A DNA stretch of 64,000 nucleotides from Ostrinia nubilalis (Eukaryota > Arthropoda > Insecta > Lepidoptera > Crambidae), in NCBI RefSeq assembly GCF_963855985.1, contig NC_087093.1, positions 8,625,501 through 8,689,500 on the forward strand. Direction: 5' to 3'. A model generated the notes under the pieces. It worked only from the letters and a program-made list of their open reading frames with translations, was not told the DNA's origin and searched no databases. A program made the translations under genes and the position numbers. Below, in pieces: positions 24,801 through 36,100 of this stretch (its first letter is position 1; the number at the start of each line of letters is the position of its first letter).

Positions 24801-25484
24801 CTGCGAAAAAATTATGCCAACCACATAATTTACATTAACTCAGACAGTCAGGCCGCGCTGCTGGCCTTAAACTCCAACTTAATCACCTCAAAGTTGGTAG
24901 AAAACTGCATGAGTCGACTAAATACTCTAGGAGAACGGAACAGAGTAACGCTGAGATGGGTTCCAGGTCATGCGGGAATCGAGGGCAATGAAAATGCCGA
25001 CGAACTAGCCAGAGCGGGAGCGGAGGGAACACAATATGGTCCAGAACCCTTTTGTGGTGTTCCCAAAAGTCTCGCTCGAATGACCCTGGAGAACATCTAT
25101 TTAAACAAATCCTTTATGGCATGGTCAGACACGCCAGGATTAACTCATTCCAAAGCTCTCATAAAAGCCTATGATCGAAAAAGCTCTAAGCAGATCATAG
25201 GACTGAGTAGGACCAAAATGCGCATCTTAGTTCGAGCCCTCACTGGACACTGCAGCTTAAACAAGCACTTGTCCACTATGGGACTGTCCGAAACAAGAAC
25301 GTGCAGGATGTGCCAAGAGGCAGATGAAACGCCACTACACATTCTCACGGACTGCGGACCTCTGATGCGCAAGCGGAGCTTACACCTGGGCAAACACATC
25401 CTAAGCCCACAAGATGTAAAACATATCGCCCCCCAAAAGATACTGCACTTCCTAATGGATGCAGGACTCGGAGGCGAACTGTAA
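21852..25484 (+). CDS. LINE A ORF2: endonuclease, reverse transcriptase, RNase H
   Basis: A 1210-aa polyprotein without internal stops. The N-terminal APE-type endonuclease shows QEPW (40-43), GCDANAHHTSWGS and SDHRHI. The reverse transcriptase shows SFRPISL, FLDIEGAFDN (579-588, catalytic Asp), CPQGGVLSPLLW and YADD (669-672). A type I RNase H follows with FTDGS (D937), INSDSQAAL and PGHAGIEGNENADELA (H1040). The C-terminus has a CRMC...H...C zinc-binding motif. This domain order and the presence of RNase H fit the I/LOA group rather than R1 or Jockey. All the expected catalytic residues are present, so the copy could be active. The function is nicking target DNA and copying the RNA into it. 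Confidence 0.93.
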   Translation: MAPYNSRARILQGNLHHAAAATAVVECCFVKQNIDLALIQEPWISNGNIQGLGAAGKILFNNGGYRPRACIVHNKNIDLLPVPELCNDDLVAGYINLQGWSGARVIVCSAYLPGDKPNPTEDLVNVVAYAQRHNADLLVGCDANAHHTSWGSTDINKRGELLYDFLLSNNLHTLNLGCTPTFVTCNRQEVLDITFATNALARHVIDWQVSNENSMSDHRHIRFNLEASLPRRIETYRDPRATDWDHFRDQLKTNLDVIPKIIRTVECLELAVEVVTVGITKAYEDSCPVKTKASTSKVSWWNSKLQKLREETRRLFNRAKKSHEWDTYKKALTKYNTEIRKAKRASWRKLCEDVESLPRAARLQKMISKTPVRQIGLLKRPDGTFTSCENDTLELLAATHFPGSVGSNCSATTHSNLRRPKNDDWRRAAIIIRPNQVKWAISSFKPYKACGEDNIFPAQLKEGMEILTPHLVKIFRASLAWGHIPERWTTVKVIFIPKTGRKDYALPKSFRPISLSSFLMKVMEKVIDIYIRDVALKTKPIHHTQHAYRRGKSTETALISLIDRVEKALEDKEIALCAFLDIEGAFDNTPTTLLVEGLVAKSLDLTTTRWVESMLSNRRAKVSLLQTTMEVTTTRGCPQGGVLSPLLWTLAVDTLLYKMADLNIDTQGYADDLVVIVRGFCQSTISSIMQRALNTIGGWCKRNSLSVNADKTVIIPFTRRRQLNKLVKPSLNGKEIEFSTEVKYLGVTIDQKLTWNTHLNNIIQKAKIALGSCSRMMGNNWGLNPRSVLWLYTTIVRPTISYASVVWYHKTSQKTVTDKLGSLQRLACLMATGAMSTAPGAALNALLCLTPLRMHIAKEAEASAYRIDAQGGFHCISQRMRTLLEAIKSTPTLCMTSDIMVPSCSFQKNYKVEIPHREDWLNKQVTCEKGSLIWFTDGSKMGPNVGFGVYGEQPKLRLSQSLGKFASIFQAEVYAIIECAEANLRKNYANHIIYINSDSQAALLALNSNLITSKLVENCMSRLNTLGERNRVTLRWVPGHAGIEGNENADELARAGAEGTQYGPEPFCGVPKSLARMTLENIYLNKSFMAWSDTPGLTHSKALIKAYDRKSSKQIIGLSRTKMRILVRALTGHCSLNKHLSTMGLSETRTCRMCQEADETPLHILTDCGPLMRKRSLHLGKHILSPQDVKHIAPQKILHFLMDAGLGGEL

Positions 25485-25612
25485 GGAAAACAGCGGCGAT
25501 CACAATAGATCGATAACGGTCGCAGTGATACTAGGACTTTATTGAACTAGAATAGCCGCTCAACACAAATAAAAAAAATAAATATATGTACACTTTAACG
25601 TGACTCACACTG

Positions 25613-26022
25613 TATATGAAAATTCATTTGCCACACCTTATGCTTTCAATGATAAAGGCGGGGGTCCCAGTACACCTAGACGCGAGCAAATAGAAAATAA
25701 AAAGTTGACTCATAAATAAATACTCGTAATCGAACCTGAGTCGGTCTTATAAAGCCGAATTGTCATCGTGCGTGCGTGGTAATTCAACAGAGCATCGATT
25801 TTATTCCCTAGATAGGTTTTACTTCAAAAGCACTCACTATCTTTACAATTTATTTATACCTATCTTCTTTCCCATGGAACTACCTTCGGCACCTAGTTGC
25901 ATTTTTGTATATCTGTAAAACTTTGATCTGGAGGAAGATAAGAAATAATCATAAATCATTTTTGATTCATAACTTTTTTTAATAAATTGAAAATTATTAC
26001 ATTACATGCTAACAAATTATAA
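25613..26022. other. Intergenic, 3' flank of RING gene
   Basis: AT-rich. On the minus strand an AATAAA (plus-strand TTTATT, 25859-25864) lies about 160 bases past the RING gene stop and is a plausible polyadenylation signal. Confidence 0.5.
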
Positions 26023-27942
26023 TTACTTCTTAAAATATTTGCTTTTCTTTACATTTTTATGCTTTTTGCCTTTATTTGGATCACAATTTTCCTTCTCTGA
26101 AGAGTTATTGCTATCTGGTGAAAGGCATCTCATTTTATTTCTGGATCTGTGTGGTAATTCACTTGTACTTATTTCATTAAGGATGCCATAGTCTCTGTAA
26201 AATATAAAAATATGTAAAAATACTTTATATTCATCATTTAAATATTCTACATCAACATGAGGAGAATTTGACTTACAATGGCTCACAAGATCTATGAACT
26301 TCAGCTTCCACTTGTAAATAGCTTCCCATAAAAAGGCTATCATCACTATCAGAATCATCAATAATAATGCCACCTCTCTTAGATGTGCTATTGTAAATAC
26401 AGGGTGACTGTTGTGACTCTTGATTCTTTTCAGTAACAATATTCTCACTTGGCAAAGGCACAAATTTGTTATTATTTCCTTTACTTTTCTCTTTTATTTC
26501 TGGCATCCTGTCTTCATCATTTAAATTAGTTTGGATATTAACAGATTTTTTGTCATTAACAATATTTTCAGTATTCATTATATTAATAGTGGTAATAAAA
26601 TTCTGATTTTCAATAGTGATCAACACATTTTCTCTTTCAATGTCTGGTTTGTTATCAACAGGGTAGTGAGGAGAACAATCTGCTAGGGAACCCTTTTTAT
26701 AAAATGGAACATTTTTATTGTGCTTTTTATTACTAGTTTTTGAATTAATGCATATAGGAGGTAGTTCAAGATCCTGTGTAGTCTCTAATGTCAAGGCTGT
26801 GACACCTGATTGTTCCTTCTCAGCGGCTTGCACTGCTAATAATGCAAATTTATCTTTATCTTCTGCAATTATTTGACTCTGTGAATCTTCTATTAGTATG
26901 GGTTCATCATCCAATACTATTCCACTTTCTTCATTGTCTGGACACTCCAATGTTTTATTGTGGAGTTCATGCAAAAATGTTTTAGATTCACTTTTTTTAG
27001 ATTTTTTAATAATTAAATCAGGCACACTATTTTCTTGACCAATAAGTGAAAATGATGTTGTAGAAAAAGGTCTTTTTCTTTGTTTTGAATTTAATACTTC
27101 TGCCTTGACATGACTATTATTACTTTTTTTAGACTTACTTTTTACAGTTTTCTGTTGAAGTATTTTCCTTCTTGTGTTGTTTGACTTATTAACATTTAAG
27201 TCAGCTAATGCTTTCCTAGGATAATTTTCAGTTTTTTCAAGCCACTGTTGAACATAATTATTACATTTGTTCATTTTAAATGAATCTGAATGTGAGATGT
27301 GCTCACCAAAATGAAAAGAACTATGTAAATTTTCTTTATCTCCTTTCATAACAATACTTTTCCTTTTATTACAATACTTTTGTGGAGCTTGAATGCATTC
27401 TGGGAACAATTCTCTTTCAGCCTTCAGTTGTTCAGAAACTCGTAAGCCCTCTGAAACCCTTTGATAAACTGAAAGCATAAAAAATAGACATACTGAATCA
27501 TTGACTTATATTCATTGTGTGGTTGTGTGGATTATGGAGATGCATGCATAGTTAACAAATACCGCATTTTTTTGGTATTTATGAACGTACCATCTAAATG
27601 AAAAGTGTCTTGACAAACTTCAAGTAGATTATAAGCGTTTTGAGCTCGCTGAGAAAGAGGTTTGTCAGATTTGGGTTTGCCCAAAGATGTGGGAGGTGTA
27701 ACACATAACACACACTCTTCTGATTCAGTCAGGCAGTCATCGCAACTTGTATGTCCACATAGAAATCTGGTACGACCTCCATCAGCCTTGTCACTAGTAA
27801 AAACGAATAGAATTAATATTTTAATCAGAAAACATTGTAACACAAAACTTTCTTGAAGAACTCACCAAGCTGTACATCGTACGCTATCTACAATATTTTT
27901 TACATGTGCAATTATATCACTAATATTTAATGAAAAAGACAT
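26023..27942 (-). CDS. RING-finger protein with long disordered tail
   Basis: Four exons in transcript order are 27942-27866, 27793-27591, 27468-26277 and 26194-26023. All junctions are GT-AG and phases match, giving 547 aa. Near the N-terminus (about residues 24-58) a compact C3HC4 RING is assembled across the first intron: CTAC, then CGHTSCDDC, then CVLC. A helix-like segment follows (SQRAQNAYNLLEVCQDTF). The rest is low-complexity, rich in Lys, Asn and Ser, with an acidic patch, DDSDSDDS, and a basic C-terminal end. The RING suggests E3 ubiquitin- or SUMO-ligase activity. The short RING followed by CVTPP recalls BARD1-type RINGs, but no BRCT or ankyrin repeats are present, so orthology is not claimed. 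The gene is divergent from menin. Confidence 0.8.
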
Positions 27943-28278
27943 TACTATTTAAACATTTCTCATCCTTAACAATTAGGGGAAAACATAATTAAGTCTCATT
28001 TATTTTGTTTGACAAAATAACGCCATCATAGAGAAAAGTAATACATAGCATAGAGAAAAGTAATACATAGGAAATAGAGAACCCTCTCTGTCAAATTTTT
28101 GAACCTACTAATTGACAGCCTGGTGTTAAATTCCCTGTACTTAACCTACGTACGTAACGCTCACATACATACATAGTACACGCACACATACATACATAAA
28201 GTCCACGCACACATACACACAGTTCACGCACACATAGGCCCTCATAACCTTCAAAGAATTATTGTTTTTATGATGTAC

Positions 28279-28382
28279 AATGTAGATTTTTTTCAAATCC
28301 ATTATTTTGAAAATATATATCTTTATGGTGTACGTATTGTATTATTTTCAAAACAATGGATTTGGAAAAATTCTACATTGCA
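28279..28382. repeat. Hairpin-forming inverted repeat (first copy)
   Basis: Arms of about 40 bp around CAAATCCATTATTTTGAAAATA and its imperfect reverse complement, with a ~20-bp loop. It may be a small MITE that was present before the duplication. Confidence 0.7.
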
Positions 28383-29268
28383 CATGGAAATGCAAATAAG
28401 TAAACAAAAACTTTTGAATTTAATAATTTTACTTTATTTATGAACACACATAATATTATACACCAAAAGCGTCTTTTCGCAAAGTTTTCAACAACACTAA
28501 AAAAGCATTTGCACATTGAGAAAACTCAGATCACTTGTGAACATAACAGAAAGTTTCTTCGCGATTCACGAAGGAACGAACAAAACTCCGATGAACCAGA
28601 ACAGCAGCAGGTACGAAGGAATGAACTTGAATTTGACTCGACGACTCTTCAATACTTTAATAGGGCCACAGAAAACTTAAATGATGGCTAAGAAAACAAG
28701 AATGCATTTAACGTAACAAAAACAACACCGGCCATTTTGGAGGAAAAACAAAGTTGCCATATGTTAAATAGTAATTTCTACTACTCTATTATGTAAATTA
28801 TAACAAAAATGTCAATGTTCAGTTTTAAATTAAAACAAATTAATTTCATTTAAAAAAAGTTTTCACATTGTAATTAACAATATTCTCAAATATATTTTAA
28901 TTAAGAAAAAAATGAAAATATGAAGGAAACAGGAGCAGCGACATCTAGAGCGTTTTAGGGTAGTTAAAAAGTATTTGAATTTATTCACCGATGTCGCTGT
29001 TTGGAAGCAAGTTTCACTTCGATGACCGTTGTATGGAAGTTTCCACACCCTGATACATAGGAAATAGAGAACCCTCTCTGTCAAATTTTTGAGCCTACAA
29101 ATTGACAGCCTGGTGTTAAATTCCCTGTACTTAACCTACGTACGTAACTCTCACATACATACATAGTACACGCACACATACATACATAAAGTCCACTCAC
29201 ACATACACACAGTTCACGCACACATAGGCCCTCATAACCTTCAAAGAATTATTGTTTTTATGATGTAC

Positions 29269-29372
29269 AATGTAGAATTTTTTCAAATCCATTATTTTGA
29301 AAATATTTATCTTTATGGTGTACGTATTGTATTATTTTCAAAACAATGGATTTGGAAAAATTCTACATTGCA
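29269..29372. repeat. Hairpin-forming inverted repeat (second copy)
   Basis: The same inverted repeat as at 28279-28382, shifted by exactly 990 bp. Confidence 0.7.
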
Positions 29373-30503
29373 CATGGAAATGCAAATAAGTAAACAAAAA
29401 CTTTTGAATTTAATAATTTTACTTTATTTATGAACACACATAATGTTATACACCAAAAGCGTCTTTCCGCAAAGTTTTCAACAACACTAAAAAAGCATTT
29501 GCACATTGAGAAAACTCAGATCACTTGTGAACATAACAGAAAGTTTCTTCGCGATTCACGAAGGAACGAACACAACTCCGATGAACCAGAACAGCAGCAG
29601 GTACGAAGGAATGAACTTGAATTTGACTCGACGACTCTTCAATACTTTAATAGGGCCACAGAAAACTTAAATGATGGCTAAGAAAACAAGAATGCATTTA
29701 ACATAACAAAAACAACACCGGCCATTTTGGAGGAAAAACAAAGTTGCCATATGTTAAATAGTAATTTCTACTACTCTATTATGTAAATTATAACAAAAAT
29801 GTCAATGTTCAGTTTTAAATTAAAACAAATTAATTTCATTTAAAAAAAGTTTTCACATTGTAATTAACAATATTCTCAAATATATTTTAATTAAGAAAAA
29901 AATGAAAATATGAAGGAAACAGGAGCAGCGACATCTAGAGCGTTTTAGGGTAGTTAAAAAGTATTTGAATTTATTCACCGATGTCGCTGTTTGGAAGCAA
30001 GTTTCACTTCGATGACCGTTGTATGGAAGTTTCCATACCCTGAACGCCATGTCAACAAATCTGTGACGTCAGATGTCTGTCAACCAAACCACCAAAGACT
30101 ATATAATCAAAATAAAACGCTGATAAGCTCGCATTCTGCGTAGGTTTGTTCATCAAATCAAAATGCTATTGAATTTTGAGATCGAATTTGTAAGGTGAGA
30201 TGCTAGAAGTTACATACGTTTTTCTGTTTGGTTTAGTATGGGAACATTGCAGTACATACGAGCTTTATGATGAGTTTCATAAATAACACCTTAGTCTTGA
30301 ACTTATATTATCTTTGTCTCGTATTTGTACGTACAGTACGTAGCAGTACGATCTTTTTCACTTCACTACGCTTCACTTTGTTTATTAATCTGTGGTACAA
30401 TGGGAATGCCAAATTGCCGGCTTGCGACATTTGCGTAATAAAAATAAATACAAGTAAAATAACCAGTAATCTTTCGGCTTTTAAATATATAATGCAATAG
30501 AAT

Positions 30504-33162
30504 ATGTCCGGAATTGATTTTAAAAAATATTTTCCAATAGACAGTATTCAGAAAGTATGTGATTTATTTGAAGAGCAATTGCGCAGTGAAAAGGAGCCCG
30601 ACCTATCTTTATTTTCCATTATTGTGGGAGCAATTGAAAACAATCTAACTAACATAAAAAACAGCGATAAAGATGTAAATCTATCGACAAACAAACAATC
30701 TGTTGTAAAAATGAAATTCCCTTCTCTTGAATGGGAAGAAGTCAAAGATTTGCACGATAGGTTTGTTTCCTTGATGCGGAGCGGAGTTGACAATAAGTTG
30801 TTAAACGGGGAGTATGCTACACGAGACTTGGTTAAACGCGTTGCTGATATCGTTTGGAATTCTCTAACTCGTAGTTATTACAAAGACCGTGCCCATCTAC
30901 AGTCAATATATAGTTTTTTATCAGGCAATAAGCTTGACTGTTTTGGAGTTGCATTTGCTGTGACTGCTGGATGTCAAGTTGTAGGTAAACGCGATGTCCA
31001 TTTAGCGCTATCTGAAGATCATGCTTGGGTGGTCTTTGGGAAGGATGGAAAAGAAACCGCAGAGGTGTGTGTATTATTATTATAAGAATAGAGCATTTTT
31101 TATTTGCATTGTAAATGAAATGTAGTAGAAAGACTTATCAAGGTATTATAAATGTTTTATTATACATTGTCCCTATGTCCAAGGACAAACTGGAGATGAG
31201 TGCAACTAAATTGTAAAATGAAATGTTATATTATTATTATTATACATTGTCAGGTCACATGGCATGGTAAAGGTAATGAAGATAAAAGAGGCCGTTCTGT
31301 GGGTGAGGGGGTGTTGGCACGCTCTTGGCTGTATGTAGCTGGGAAACCTGTAGTGTGCACCAGAATCATGGAACTTGCTGCACTGGTCTCGTCAATCAAT
31401 CCTACTCTTACACCTAATATTGATGTTCATGAAGTATCACAGATGCAACACAACCTCCTCTGGCTTTTGTATGATCATGGTAATAAATGTCATATCTTTA
31501 TTTAATAGCTCTATGCAGGTAGAAAATTAAGACTATTTTATTTTTCTTCGAGATCCTTATCTTGCATCCATAAAAATCTGTCAAGACTGGACCAGTTAGA
31601 AAAAGAATTTATAACTAACTATATTTATGTTTTATATTCAATTACAGGTCATTTGGATGCATATCCTATGGCTCTTGGAAATCTAGGTGACTTGGATGAG
31701 TACATGGAGAGCCCCGGCGTACGGGACTTAAAAGAGGAATCACAAAACCCACCATTATCTCAGAAACTGGCTTCAAGACCAGACCCAGCAGCCCTGTATG
31801 TGCAAGCTATAAGGTCTGCAAGGACTTACTATGAAGATAAACATGTCTATCCCTACACATTCCAGGGTGGCTATTACCTCCGCAACAAAATGTACAAAGA
31901 AGCATTTAATGCTTGGGCTTGTGCTGGAGATGTTATAAGACAGTGAGTTGTTTATTTGATTTGAAACTTTATTGTACACAGAAAACGGTTCAAAAAGAGG
32001 AATAAATGTCATTTATGGCACTGTTTTCCAGTAAATGACTTTTCTTATCCAATCTGACTGTTTTTAATTTTTCTTATAGCTATAACTACTCCCGGGATGA
32101 TGAAGAAATATATAAGGAGTTTTCTGAAATTGCTAATGAGCAAATACCTCAATTAATGAAACTAGAGAGTTCTGGACATTCAGCAAGAACAATACTAAAA
32201 GATCCAGAATGTTTTGCATCGCTGTTGAGGTTTGTAAAATAAGTTTTCATAATTCCAAGATTGGCAGGGAGTGTAACTGCTTTGATCTTGGCTGCAAGTC
32301 CACATTTAGCGCTCCTTAGCGCTTCCTGCACAGGAAGCCGCCACCGCGCTGTCGCCGCACCCCTACACTAGATACGCACCGCGTAGAGCACACCAACGCG
32401 CCGCTCCCGAGCCGTCAAAGCATAATTTTAACGCTCTACTGTTGTTAGTATACAGGGCGGTGCCGGCGCGGCAGCGAGCTTTACACGGCGCGTATCCACA
32501 GTATAAAATCGCGGCGACGGCGCGACAGCAGCGGCATCGTGTGCAGGAGCGCTCATGCCTCAAATGAGTTCCTATGACAATAGCACCAATACTATAACAA
32601 ATATAGTCTAACTAACTAAAGTCTCCAATTTCATACACTATTTTAAGTAAATAATATTTTGCCTTGTGATTACAGATTCTATGACGGTATTTGTAAATGG
32701 GAAGAAGGAAGTCAAACACCCATACTTCATATCGGCTGGGCCAGACCACTGGTGAGCACAATATCCAAATTCGACGCCGAAGTTAGGGCTCAGGTGAACA
32801 TTGTATGCAGTCCGGACGTGGACGAACCTAAAGAAGGCCACAACGGGGCGTCGTCGACGAAAGATAAAGGCGGAGAGAACGGGAACGACAAATGGAATGA
32901 CAAGGCGGATAATGCAGAATTGAGTGTCAGGGAGCAGTTAACGGCGGCCGTGAACAGCCGGCCCCGCGTGACGCTGTACAGCCACAAGATGGCCGCGTTG
33001 AAGCCGCTGCTGCTGGCGGAGCGGCTGAACACGCACGCGCTGCAGCTGCAGCTGACGGCGCAGAGCCAGCTGCAGCGGCCGGCCGCGCCCGCCAAGCGCC
33101 GCGACGACGACTCGCCGCCCGCGCCCACCGCCCGCGGCAAGCGCGCGCGCCGCGAACGCTGA
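30504..33162 (+). CDS. Mnn1: Menin
   Basis: Five coding exons: 30504-31064, 31254-31479, 31648-31942, 32080-32229 and 32676-33162. They give 572 aa with all phases matching and GT-AG junctions. Diagnostic menin blocks are [82 protein letters not shown] and [13 protein letters not shown]. Menin is a nuclear scaffold that binds MLL/trithorax-type methyltransferases, JunD and LEDGF. The length is close to the vertebrate protein (about 610 aa); the acidic disordered insert before the C-terminal helix is shorter here. The C-terminus is basic (KRARRER), fitting nuclear localisation. A TATATAA at 30100-30106 and a possible 5' UTR intron (donor near 30190) may mark its promoter, but this is unproven. 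The last exon is much more GC-rich than the others. Confidence 0.95.
32309..32553. mobile_element. GC-rich MITE-like inverted repeat in menin intron 4
   Basis: The ends AGCGCTTCCTGCAC (32319-32332) and GTGCAGGAGCGCT (32541-32553) are imperfect inverted repeats, and the similarity continues inward for about 80 bases (for example TAGATACGCACCGCGTA against GGATACGCGCCGTGTA). It is CpG-dense inside an AT-rich intron. No target duplication was resolved. Confidence 0.6.
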
Positions 33163-36100
33163 CTCTAAGTGAACACCTGTTCCCTGTGCGACATTAAACA
33201 CGCTTTTGATCAGACTGAACGATACAAACTTAACTTTAGCTTCGATATGTTCCGGTATTGTTGTGAGGGCTGTCCACGCTGTTCGGTTTTGGGCTCCTGA
33301 GCTCCGCGCCGTCCGGGCTTACCCTAGGTATTGCTACAATGTTCCGCCGTCGGAATGCAGCACTGGCGCAAACATTTGAAATGTCAACTGACATCTGTTG
33401 TGGAGGGTATATAAACGGAAAGCATGAACGATCTTTTTAATGCTTTTAATTTATTATGTAATGGACTCTAATAAACAATTTATATTATTTTTGTGTTCTA
33501 AAGTGTAATACATTAAAAGCATTGAAAAACTGAATTTGAGCGCGCATCGAATGTCGAGCGAGTTGTTGTGTGAACAACTCGCTTTGAACCCGATAGCGTC
33601 TTGAAACCTGCTACGGGAATACTTGTCTCCACGGAATCCATGAAAAAACAATAGAACTAAAATCCTATGTTCTAGCACAACTATATCAAATAAACACTCG
33701 ACATTTGCAGAAATAAACTTCCCAGAGATGTTTTGTTGTTATAAAAAAAAGATACAAAATGGCGGATTGTTTACCGTTTGTTCTGGTAGCGCCCTCTGCT
33801 CGGCGTTTCGTGTAGTACTCCTTATTGCTTGACTCCGCTCCGCCTAAACACTTGGCCCGAAAGGTTCGGAGTTTAATAGGCGACGGCCCGAAAATGTGTG
33901 GACAGCCCTAACGCTCACTTCTTTCTTCAAAAGCATGTACCTATTTGTATTTTGAACAAGGCCCTAGCAGGCAAGTGAAATAGCACTTCCAAGAAGTGTA
34001 TAATAATAATATAAAAATTATAATGTATAACAGTATTTGAGTATAATGCATTTATTATTATTAGACTGTAGCAATGATATGTGATGTTAATGTGTGATGT
34101 AAATGTAGTTTGTAGAGATTCCAGATTATCCGTTGTAAATAGTGTAACTTTATTGTTTTATCAGTGTATTCAAATTTTACATGTTACAGTATGTTAACAG
34201 TTTTCCTTACAACAATTATAACCACATTGCTGGACATTCTTGTTATATGCACAGTAACTATTTGTATTTATACAGGATGTTACACTCTGTATAATTCATT
34301 ATAAACAATAATTATTTAAGTTAGTTTTACGTTTTAGTATGTATCTATTTATAAATGCGGCATTTTACAGCAGGCATTATTATTGTGCCTACCCATTTAT
34401 GTATTTGATTTGTTGAAAGGAAAATATTTTATAAAGGAATCCAAATAGGTCGCTAGCAATTGAGTTAGGATTCTGCCGTTTAGAAAACTTCCGGAATATT
34501 CTGTGCGTGTCCGAACTACACCGTACCTACATGAACAAACACATGAAAATACCACATTATGGTAATCGCTTTGTTCTCAAACAAAAGTGGTTAGCTTCTG
34601 AGCCCCGATTACGGTAACTTTTAACGTCTACAATCCAGACACGCTTCATCGATTCTGCGATACGATTGGTCAAAACAGCTGACGTACGCTGTTTACGCTG
34701 GCGTACGTCAGCTGTCTTGACCAATCGTATTGCAGAATCAGAAACGCGTCTGGATTGGAGACGTTAAAAATTACCGTAATCGGGGCTCTGGACGTCCTGC
34801 GCGGGCTAAACACACAGCCGTGCCTAACTAAACTTTAAATGACAATTGAGTGATAACTTTAAAATAGCTTTAAGATCATATACTGAACCGTCTTATCAGA
34901 ACGTATGAAGAAAGTAATAACTTTATATCTCTTTGGCTGTCTTATCAACGCAGGATGTACGTAGAAATGTAGATATATCAGGAAGTTTGATAACTATAAA
35001 AATAAAATTGTATCAATGTGATGTGTTGTGTTGTGTAGTTAAAGGTAGAATGCTTAGTAAACTTTTTTTACTTTGTTAATAAAATACGATAATTTAAGTG
35101 ATAGAAACTGCAATTGTTTCTTACTTTTTACAATTTTGTCCTTTGACTATAATATAGTACCTATTTAGAAATTATTTATACATACAAAATATAATGTAAA
35201 TGTATTAAGACATGTTGATCACTTACAAGAGTTTACGGTTAACTTATGTAGATACGTTATCTACATAAAAAACTTAAATGCATTTATGAAATGTCTTGAA
35301 TGGAAGTAATTTTAGCTATCTAAGAATGCCTATTAGTTGTTACAACAACTGACGCTATGCCGTAGTGGCAATCCCAGCAGTCAGTAGACCCAGGCCGCAC
35401 AACCTAGAACTTGCTATGTTGCGGTATTAAACTGCATTGGTTCGTTATCTTTGCAGAATAGAGGTAACTCCTCTACCTGACCTGGGGCCTGCCGAGCTTT
35501 TGTAAATAGCCCACCGTGCTTTGTTAAAGTGAAATAATAATATGTTTAAACATAATGAAATAAATGTATGTTGCTACTTCTAAAACGTTTTCGTGGCCCC
35601 TTTAAAAAAGGTCGAGTATAGTTGCTAAGCAAAGCATGCATGTTACCAAGAAATCGTCCTACAATCTAGTTCTAGGCACAAAGTGATATGCACTTGGTTG
35701 TGTGGCTGGGTCCCTATGACATGCGTTTTTTTAGCGGTGTGTAAATACGACCACGATACTCGGCTGCAGCGTTCGCATGCATGCGCGATCTAAATCATTG
35801 TATTTATTAATTATTTTACTTTTCGTTGTCGTTACAATTTAATAGCTGTAATGTTTTCTATTGATTATCTTTTTTGACAGTGTGTAGAGACTGTACTGGG
35901 CCCGATTCTGAGTGAACCGCTCTCTATTGACCTAAACCTGAATCTTCAAATTATAGGTATATATTTTAGTTAAAAAGTGGATAGTGTCAAAATAAAATTA
36001 AAATAGAAAAACATGTTTTTCACATCTAATAAAATGTAATAATTATTTATCTCATTACAAAGAAAATAAAGAAATAATTACTATATTAAATGCAAGATTT

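Larger units (their letters stand above)
20090..25583 (+). mobile_element. Full-length non-LTR retrotransposon A (I/LOA-like)
   Basis: A 5' UTR of about 550 bp precedes ORF1 (20639-21847) and ORF2 (21852-25484), followed by a short 3' UTR and an A-rich tail (AAATAAAAAAAATAAA). Both ORFs are open over their full length. The 5' boundary is estimated, because the transition from AT-rich to GC-richer sequence falls near 20090; no target duplication was identified. Confidence 0.8.
19666..25612. mobile_element. Tc1/mariner-like terminal inverted repeats enclosing a LINE
   Basis: The 29-bp ends at 19666-19694 (starts CAGTGTGAGTCACGTT) and 25584-25612 are exact reverse complements and are flanked by TA on both sides (TATA also fits). 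The interior, 19695 to about 20090, is AT-rich and non-coding. A complete non-LTR retrotransposon fills the rest, so the LINE inserted beside the right repeat of an older, small DNA element. Confidence 0.7.
28053..30042. repeat. 990-bp direct tandem duplication
   Basis: 28053-29042 and 29043-30042 are two head-to-tail copies offset by 990 bp, with only about ten differences noticed by eye. Each copy has a CA/CACATA-rich stretch, an inverted repeat (28279-28382 and 29269-29372) and an 83-codon ORF (28440 and 29430). The three amino-acid differences between the two ORFs come from single-base changes, all of them replacements. That argues against a conserved protein. Confidence 0.92.

Noticed and set aside
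25169..25399. Antisense ORFs in both LINE ORF2 regions
   Set aside because: Complementary shadows of coding sequence without motifs.
28140..28230. CACACATACATACATA-type repeats as a CRISPR array
   Set aside because: Simple microsatellite in a eukaryotic genome, with no regular repeat-spacer structure.
28440..29681. 83-aa ORF present in both duplicate copies as a gene
   Set aside because: The three differences noticed are all amino-acid replacements, there is no known domain, and persistence is explained by recent duplication.
33267..33909. TIR element with AGGGCTGTCCAC ends
   Set aside because: The ends match over only about 12-14 bases, no target duplication was found and the interior does not pair; possible but not supported.
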